Translations under genes and position numbers: made by a program | Source of the DNA: Staphylococcus schweitzeri | GTDB taxonomy: Bacteria; Bacillota; Bacilli; Staphylococcales; Staphylococcaceae | Assembly: GCF_002902405.1 (NCBI RefSeq) | Contig: NZ_PPQS01000039.1 | Coordinates: 162,179 to 226,178, forward strand | Length of the DNA stretch: 64,000 bases | Direction of reading: 5' to 3' | Part shown: one piece after another, positions 58,783 to 64,000 of the stretch | Layout: each line of letters starts with the position of its first letter | Numbering within the stretch: position 1 is the stretch's first letter | Notes under the pieces: model-generated | What the model was told of the DNA's origin: nothing | The model's input: only the letters and a program-made list of their open reading frames with translations | The model's database searches: none

Positions 58783-59730
58783 TTATTTTTTAGGACGATT
58801 TGTGTCCATCCATTGATTTAACTCAGTCATAAATCCTTGGAATTGTGAAGGATTTTTGAAATCAGGTATATTCGCTAATAATACTTCAACTGGCTTTGTT
58901 TCCCCCGATTTTTTCTTTTGTAAAATTAATATGGATTTTCGTGCTTTTTCATTTTTAAATAAAGTTGGTGGCAAATTTAAAAATGCTTGCATTTCTGTCT
59001 CTGTTGCAATAAATTTTTCAAGCTGTTTTACATGTTCACCTTCAAATATATTACTTGGTACTACTAAAAAGGCATATCCAGAACCTTTTAAAGTATTAAT
59101 TGCCTGCTCAATTAATAAGTAATGTGAGTAACTGTGTCCTTCTTCAAATCCTAACTTAAATTCTTTACTTCTCTCATCAAGTGGATAATATCCTACTGGA
59201 AAATCACCAATCACGACATCAGCCTCTTCTATCGGTAAAGGCATAATTGCATCTTGTGGATAAACATCAAAAGGTATTTCTAAAAAGTTAGCTAAATGAA
59301 CACTTACGCGTGACAATACTGGATCAACTTCAATTAAATGATGCATCACAGCTATTTCAGGCAACACTTCATTTACAGTTGCACTTAGATGTCCCGCACC
59401 ACTTGCGATATCAACGATATGCAACTCTTGTTGATTATTCATAAATCTTTCAACTAAAAAACCTAAAATAAGCCCTATAGAATCTGGCGTAATTTGATGA
59501 TTTGCTTGTATCTTTTCTTCTTGCATTAAACTTAAATATGCAAATTGAAATGCTTTACGTCTATCCTGTAATGTTGCTTGTTCTAATAATTCTCTATCAT
59601 TGGTATAAACTTGTTCCATTGCCAATCCTAGATTTTCAATAAAACTTTGTCCATTTTCATTATTTAACGCTTTAGCTTTTTCATCTAATGTATGAAATAA
59701 GCGTTCCATAATTGTTTGTTCTTCTGCCAT
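58783..59730 (-). CDS. Class I SAM-dependent methyltransferase, YtxK-like
   Basis: A 315-residue protein with an N-terminal helical domain (about 1-85, like those of type I restriction N6-adenine methyltransferases) and a Rossmann-type SAM domain: IVDIASGAGHLSATV near residue 104 is motif I. At the place of catalytic motif IV (NPPY/F in DNA adenine methylases) it has GDFPVGYYP, the YtxK variant; whether this still methylates DNA is open. The ATG at 59730 follows GGAGAGGG. It lies between tpx and ackA as in B. subtilis. No restriction subunit is nearby, so it is not part of a restriction system here. Confidence 0.82.
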   Translation of the reverse strand: MAEEQTIMERLFHTLDEKAKALNNENGQSFIENLGLAMEQVYTNDRELLEQATLQDRRKAFQFAYLSLMQEEKIQANHQITPDSIGLILGFLVERFMNNQQELHIVDIASGAGHLSATVNEVLPEIAVMHHLIEVDPVLSRVSVHLANFLEIPFDVYPQDAIMPLPIEEADVVIGDFPVGYYPLDERSKEFKLGFEEGHSYSHYLLIEQAINTLKGSGYAFLVVPSNIFEGEHVKQLEKFIATETEMQAFLNLPPTLFKNEKARKSILILQKKKSGETKPVEVLLANIPDFKNPSQFQGFMTELNQWMDTNRPKK

Positions 59731-59856
59731 ATCGTCGACCCTCTCCAATAAAAAGTGCCCATTGGTCTGTAACAAGCATAGAAAACAATCCTATTGTAAT
59801 GCTGTTGACATCGATGGACACTAAGTATAGATTTAAAAAACTATTATCTTAAACAC

Positions 59857-60351
59857 TTAAATATTTTTGTAAGCAGCTAAAGCAGAATCAAAGTCTGGGA
59901 AATCAGTACCTTCACTTACAATTTCTTTATAAATGACCTTATTATCTGCATCTAATACAAACACTGCACGAGCTAATAAGCGAAGTTCTTGCATAACAAC
60001 ACCAAAGTTTTCACCAAAAGATAAATCACGGTGATCACTCAATGTAATGACGTTGTCCAAACCAGCTGAAGCACACCATCTTTTTTGTGCGAATGGTAAA
60101 TCAGCTGAAATTGTTAATACAACACCATCTTCTTTAGAAGCTTCAGAATTGAATTTACGTGTTTGTTGATCACATACACCTGTATCAATTGATGGTACTA
60201 CACTAATCAATTTCTTTTTACCAGCATAATCTGCTAAAGTTACTTGATTTAAATCATTATCTAATACTGTAAAGTCAGGTGCAATGTCACCAACATTAAT
60301 TTGTTGCCCTATTAAGTGGATTGGACCACCTTTGAATGTAATTTCAGTCAT
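59857..60351 (-). CDS. tpx: Thiol peroxidase (2-Cys peroxiredoxin)
   Basis: Reduces hydrogen peroxide and alkyl hydroperoxides with thioredoxin. The 164-residue protein has the peroxidatic C60 in [12 protein letters not shown] and resolving C93 in KRWCASAG, the Tpx arrangement. GGAGG lies nine bases before the ATG. Single gene between the TauE-type permease and the methyltransferase; no PerR box was found in a quick look upstream. Confidence 0.96.
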   Translation of the reverse strand: MTEITFKGGPIHLIGQQINVGDIAPDFTVLDNDLNQVTLADYAGKKKLISVVPSIDTGVCDQQTRKFNSEASKEDGVVLTISADLPFAQKRWCASAGLDNVITLSDHRDLSFGENFGVVMQELRLLARAVFVLDADNKVIYKEIVSEGTDFPDFDSALAAYKNI

Positions 60352-60442
60352 AATTTTGACCTCCTACGAATTAAAAGTTCTAATCTTATCATACGCAATT
60401 AAAAGTCAGATTACAATTTTCAAGCATTAATCAAAAGAAAAT

Positions 60443-61219
60443 TTAATTTGATACAAATTGTTGAATATAATCAAAAGCATTTTTTAAAATTAAAATCGCA
60501 GTAACAATAATAAATAAAACTTTTACATAACTAACACCTTGTTTAATCGCAAAATGAGCACCTGCATAGGATCCGATTATCATACTTACAGCCATAACTA
60601 AACCTATTATATAATCCACTTGCCCTAGTATCATAAATAATACAAGTGCACCAATATTTGATGCAAAATTCAATACTTTGGCATTTCCAGCAGCACTCAA
60701 AAAATCAAATCCAAAAAGTAATAATACAAACAACATAAACGACCCTGTGCCGCCACCAACAAAACCATCGTAAAAGCCTATTAAAATAAATAACCCCGCA
60801 AACAATAATGCTTTCTTAAACGTGAAATGTGTAAATGTGCGAGTATTTCCCCAATCTTTTTTTAACAACGTGAAAATAAACACTGATGAAAGGGCAATAA
60901 TAATTAATGGCTTTAATACCTGAGACGGTATCATTGTTGCAATAATAGCACCACAAGCAGATGCTAAAAATACAAAACCAAATAACTTTGATACGACCTT
61001 TAAATCTACATTACCTGACCTTAAAAACTTAATCGCACTAGTTAATGAACCAAATGAACTCGCTAATTTATTGGTACCTAATGCAATGGATGGCGGCAAA
61101 CCAATTGCCAATAATGCTGGCGTTGAAACCAATCCTCCACCACCTACAACTGAATCAATAAATGCTGCTATAAAACCAAAGACTATAATGATTAGAATCA
61201 TCGTTAAATTTAAATCCAC
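60443..61219 (-). CDS. TauE/SafE-family permease
   Basis: A 258-residue membrane protein with about eight hydrophobic segments; each half starts with a glycine-rich repeat (DSVVGGGGLVSTPALLAIG near 22-40 and FYDGFVGGGTGSFMLFVLL near 148-166), the hallmark of the TauE/SafE (DUF81) family. Members export sulfite, sulfoacetate or related anions; the substrate here is unknown. It lies upstream of tpx and downstream of thiI, so a role in sulfur handling is possible but only by neighbourhood. Confidence 0.87.
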   Translation of the reverse strand: MDLNLTMILIIIVFGFIAAFIDSVVGGGGLVSTPALLAIGLPPSIALGTNKLASSFGSLTSAIKFLRSGNVDLKVVSKLFGFVFLASACGAIIATMIPSQVLKPLIIIALSSVFIFTLLKKDWGNTRTFTHFTFKKALLFAGLFILIGFYDGFVGGGTGSFMLFVLLLFGFDFLSAAGNAKVLNFASNIGALVLFMILGQVDYIIGLVMAVSMIIGSYAGAHFAIKQGVSYVKVLFIIVTAILILKNAFDYIQQFVSN

Positions 61220-61262
61220 AGTTAAACATCCCCTTATGTTTATTGTCTGTCTCTAATTTTAA

Positions 61263-62486
61263 TTATAAAAAGTCTTTTATTAAATCGTCTGTTTGTTGTT
61301 CTTTTGAAGTTTTATAATCACTAGTAATTTCTAGAGTTTCAATATTTTCAACTGCACGATCAATCATTTCTTCAAAATCAAAAATACTTTCGTATTGAAC
61401 AACTTTATCAAAGTTTGGTTCAGTTACTGGATTTTTAGGGGTGAATATCGTACAACAATCTTCAAATGGTTGAATTGATGTTTCAAACGTACCTATTTCC
61501 TTAGACTTCACAATAATTTCTTCTTTATCATATGTTAATAAAGGACGTAGTACAGGTGTAGAAGTAACATTATTAATTGCATACATACTATGAAGTGTTT
61601 GACTTGCAACTTGTCCTAAATTTTCACCATTTACAATAGCCAGTGCACCAATTTGATGTACTAATTTGTCAGCAACTCTCATCATCATACGTCTTGTTGA
61701 TGTCATCGTGTATCTAGGATGAACAACTTTATTCACTTGTTTTTGTAATTCTGTAAAAGGAACAATGTGTAATTTAATTGGACCAACACGTTCAGCTAAG
61801 ATACGCGTAAGTTCGATAACTTTTTCTTTCGCTTGTTCACTTGTAAATGGCGGACTATGAAAATGAATGGCCTCAATCGTTACACCGCGTCTCATTACTT
61901 CCATTCCAGCCACTGGTGAATCAATTCCACCTGATAACATAAGTAAAGTTTTACCACCTGTACCTACAGGCAAGCCACCTGCACCCGGTACAATTTCTTC
62001 ATACATGTATATTGCATCTAATCTAACTTCTACTCTAATTTCGTGATCTGGACGCTTTACATTAACTGAAATATTTTCAATCTGCTTCAAAACTGCACCA
62101 CCCAATTCACGTTGCAACTCATACGTATCCATTGGGTAATTTTTATCGGTACGCTTTACATCAATTTTAAATGTACTACCGTTATCGAACGTTTGTGCAA
62201 ATTTGATTGCTGCTTCACTCATAGCTTCTAAAGTTTTTTCGATTTTTAAAACAGGACTAATTGATTTAATACCGAAAATTTTTGATAAACGATACGTGAT
62301 TTCGTGTATATCAGCATGTTCTTCTAATTCAATATACATACGGTCTCGCTTACCTTTTACAACAAATCCTTCAAGACCTTTTAAAGATTGATGAACATTA
62401 TTTCTTAATTGATTTACAAATTTCTTTCTATTTGAACCTTTTAACGTTAGTTCCCCATATCTAACAAGCAAGTGGTCATACTTCAT
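61263..62486 (-). CDS. thiI: tRNA 4-thiouridine synthetase ThiI
   Basis: Adenylates U8 of tRNA before sulfur transfer and also supplies sulfur for the thiazole of thiamine. The 407-residue protein has a ferredoxin-like plus THUMP region (about 1-165), then a PP-loop ATPase with SGGIDS at 185-190 and the CCTIFTP segment near 345. It lacks the C-terminal rhodanese domain of E. coli ThiI, typical of Firmicutes, so sulfur must come from a partner desulfurase. The adjacent nifZ, which overlaps by one base, is that partner in B. subtilis. Confidence 0.96.
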   Translation of the reverse strand: MKYDHLLVRYGELTLKGSNRKKFVNQLRNNVHQSLKGLEGFVVKGKRDRMYIELEEHADIHEITYRLSKIFGIKSISPVLKIEKTLEAMSEAAIKFAQTFDNGSTFKIDVKRTDKNYPMDTYELQRELGGAVLKQIENISVNVKRPDHEIRVEVRLDAIYMYEEIVPGAGGLPVGTGGKTLLMLSGGIDSPVAGMEVMRRGVTIEAIHFHSPPFTSEQAKEKVIELTRILAERVGPIKLHIVPFTELQKQVNKVVHPRYTMTSTRRMMMRVADKLVHQIGALAIVNGENLGQVASQTLHSMYAINNVTSTPVLRPLLTYDKEEIIVKSKEIGTFETSIQPFEDCCTIFTPKNPVTEPNFDKVVQYESIFDFEEMIDRAVENIETLEITSDYKTSKEQQTDDLIKDFL

Positions 62487-63625
62487 TATTTAAGCAACTC
62501 CTTAATTTCCTCATATATGATGATGAATATTTCTTTGAATTTTTCAATATCTTCTTTAGTTGTAGTGGCACCAAATGATAATCGAATGCTACCTTCAATT
62601 TCCTTGTCTGATAACCCCATTGCAGTCAGCACTTCATTCAACTTATTACGCTTTGATGAGCAAGCACTAGTTGTTGATACCATAATGTCATATTTTGAAA
62701 ATGCATTTACAAGTACTTCACCTTTCACACCAGGAAAACTAATGTTTAAAATAAATGGTGAACCATTTCTAGTCGAATTTATATAAACACCTTGAAAAGA
62801 TTTGAGAAATTCCCTAATATTTTCATTTAAAGATGCTACATAATTGTGCAAAGCATCACGATTATCATTTGCTATTTTCATTGCTTTAACTAAAGCAATA
62901 TCGCTAGGTAGATTAATTGTACCGCTTCTCATACCATATTCCTGACCACCGCCTTGAATAATCGGCTCGATATTTTGAATATGTTTAACTAACAATACAC
63001 CTTGTCCTTTTAAGCCATTAAATTTATGACCACTCAAACTAAGACTATCCACATTTTTAAAATCTACCGGAATTTTTCCGAATGCCTGCACAGCATCCAC
63101 ATGAAAATGCACTTTCGGATATTGTTTTAAAATTTCAGCTATTTCAGCAATTGGTTGGATTTGTCCAGTTACATTATTTACGTACATACACGTAACTAGA
63201 CCGACTTTATCGGACATTAATTCATTAAAGTGTTGTAAATCAATACTTCCGTCTTTCGTCACATCAACATATTTCACTTTAAATCCTTCGTGTTCTTCCA
63301 AATACCTAACAACTTCTAATACAGATGGATGTTCCAATACCGATGTAATAATTACATTTGCTGTATCGAATTTGCGATAAGCGACGCCTTTCAGCGCAAT
63401 ATTATTTGACTCTGTAGCTCCGCTTGTAAACACAACATCATAATTCTTGTTGGCATTCACCATTTTATTAATTTGAACTTTCGCTTGCTGTAGTAATTGA
63501 TCTGCTTGTAAACCAGCTTTATGCGGACTACTAGGATTGAAATACATTGATTGATTTACTTTTAAATAAGTTTCTAACACTTCTTCAAATGCTTTCGTCG
63601 TTGCCGCATTATCGAGATATATCAA
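62486..63625 (-). CDS. nifZ: Cysteine desulfurase NifZ (IscS-like), ThiI partner
   Basis: PLP enzyme that removes sulfur from cysteine as persulfide and passes it to ThiI. The 379-residue protein has [10 protein letters not shown] at the start, PLP lysine K201 in [13 protein letters not shown], and the persulfide cysteine C322 in [15 protein letters not shown] chose the TTG at 63625, giving [16 protein letters not shown] lies eight bases upstream, and the first residues fit the family. Frames starting at an ATG (63652) or TTG (63679) would add unusual N-terminal residues. It overlaps thiI by one base, so the two form an operon. Confidence 0.93.
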   Translation of the reverse strand: MIYLDNAATTKAFEEVLETYLKVNQSMYFNPSSPHKAGLQADQLLQQAKVQINKMVNANKNYDVVFTSGATESNNIALKGVAYRKFDTANVIITSVLEHPSVLEVVRYLEEHEGFKVKYVDVTKDGSIDLQHFNELMSDKVGLVTCMYVNNVTGQIQPIAEIAEILKQYPKVHFHVDAVQAFGKIPVDFKNVDSLSLSGHKFNGLKGQGVLLVKHIQNIEPIIQGGGQEYGMRSGTINLPSDIALVKAMKIANDNRDALHNYVASLNENIREFLKSFQGVYINSTRNGSPFILNISFPGVKGEVLVNAFSKYDIMVSTTSACSSKRNKLNEVLTAMGLSDKEIEGSIRLSFGATTTKEDIEKFKEIFIIIYEEIKELLK

Positions 63626-63878
63626 AATAAACACTTCTCTTTCATTAATCATCAATCGTTTAAAATTGTTTTTACTCAAGCATTATACTATTATCACACA
63701 AAAAATAAAGGTTATCAGGTAAATTAATCATATTTCTACTTATTTATTTTCAATAAAAATAGTCCTTAAATGGTTTTATTTATAATTTGGAATGCATTGT
63801 CATGTAGAATTTATTCTGACATCAAATTATACTTCAATTAAAATACTACAGTGATAATCTAGTGACTTTCATCTATTT
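63626..63878. other. Gene-free stretch upstream of nifZ
   Basis: AT-rich sequence with a possible TATAAT on the minus strand near 63680 as the nifZ -10. ezrA, which in staphylococcal genomes usually lies just upstream of this gene, is not found before the window ends. Confidence 0.5.
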
Positions 63879-63980
63879 TATTCTGTGGGTGGATACAATC
63901 ACACAGAATAAATAATCTTGCTTATTGTCCACGCTAGACAAGAGCACTAAATCAAAACCACCCGTGTGAACGGGTGGTTT
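63879..63980 (+). mobile_element. Possible left end of an IS200/IS605-like element (two hairpins)
   Basis: TATTCTGTG (63879-63887) pairs with CACAGAATA (63902-63910). Further right AAACCACCCG (63955-63964) pairs with CGGGTGGTTT (63971-63980) around TGTGAA. A hairpin at the tip followed by a GC-rich inner hairpin resembles the ends of IS200-type elements, with the transposase then expected beyond the edge. No transposase is visible, so a plain terminator pair is equally possible. Confidence 0.35.
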
Positions 63981-64000
63981 GTTCTACGGCTATAAGCCTT

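Noticed and set aside
1..64000. Phage, plasmid, defence or secretion island
   Set aside because: Gene content and order are core Firmicute genome throughout; no integrase, transposase, toxin-antitoxin or restriction genes were found inside the window.

Overview
The window is low-GC Gram-positive chromosomal core sequence that I read as Staphylococcus aureus or a very close member of its complex. The grounds are the AT-rich composition, protein lengths and sequences that match staphylococcal orthologues as I remember them, the gene order hemAXCDBL / ysxC / clpX / tig / infC-rpmI-rplT / thrS / dnaI-dnaB-nrdR / gapB / coaE-mutM-polA / phoPR / citZ-icd / pyk-pfkA / accA-accD / dnaE, and a STAR-type GGGGCCC repeat array, which is typical of this species. 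No database search was run. No tRNA, rRNA, prophage, CRISPR array, resistance gene or defence island was seen. Most genes lie on the minus strand; the plus-strand exceptions are tag, the cycA-like permease, two usp genes and pepQ.

Layout: 1-2285 is the 5' three quarters of valS with a T-box leader, divergent from tag (2690-3250). After a convergent AbrB-type membrane protein comes the heme pathway from glutamyl-tRNA to uroporphyrinogen III (hemA-hemX-hemC-hemD-hemB-hemL, 10797 down to 4644). Next are the GTPase ysxC, the unfoldase subunit clpX and the chaperone tig, a TPR-like protein and a Nudix protein, then the infC-rpmI-rplT translation operon with its L20 leader, lysP with a lysine riboswitch, and thrS with a T-box. 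The replication-initiation cluster nrdR-dnaB-dnaI follows, then gapB, the coaE-mutM-polA group, an uncharacterised polytopic membrane protein and phoP-phoR.

From 35 to 46 kb lies central carbon and fatty-acid metabolism: icd and citZ, an amino-acid permease, pyk and pfkA, accA and accD, and malic enzyme. The malic enzyme is separated from dnaE by about 0.8 kb holding the STAR array. From 50 to 63.6 kb are nrnA, a CBS/HTH regulator, two universal stress proteins, a metallo-hydrolase, pepQ, an alanine dehydrogenase gene (ald) broken by one in-frame stop, ackA, a YtxK-like methyltransferase, tpx, a TauE/SafE permease, and the thiI-nifZ pair for thiolation chemistry. The last 350 bases are non-coding and carry two clean hairpins that may be the edge of an IS200/IS605-like insertion.

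Much of the regulation can be read directly: two T-boxes, a lysine riboswitch, the L20 leader, a non-standard AUA start for infC, and candidate CcpA (cre) sites at citZ, gapB, pfkA and the ald/usp divergent region. The last of these matches the cre consensus perfectly. I found no convincing new multi-gene system. The points most worth a second look are the ald nonsense codon with its intact cre, the STAR array and a STAR fragment overlapping the stop codon of the CBS gene, the right-edge hairpins, a folded element after pepQ, and the unknown membrane protein at 30.6-32.1 kb.
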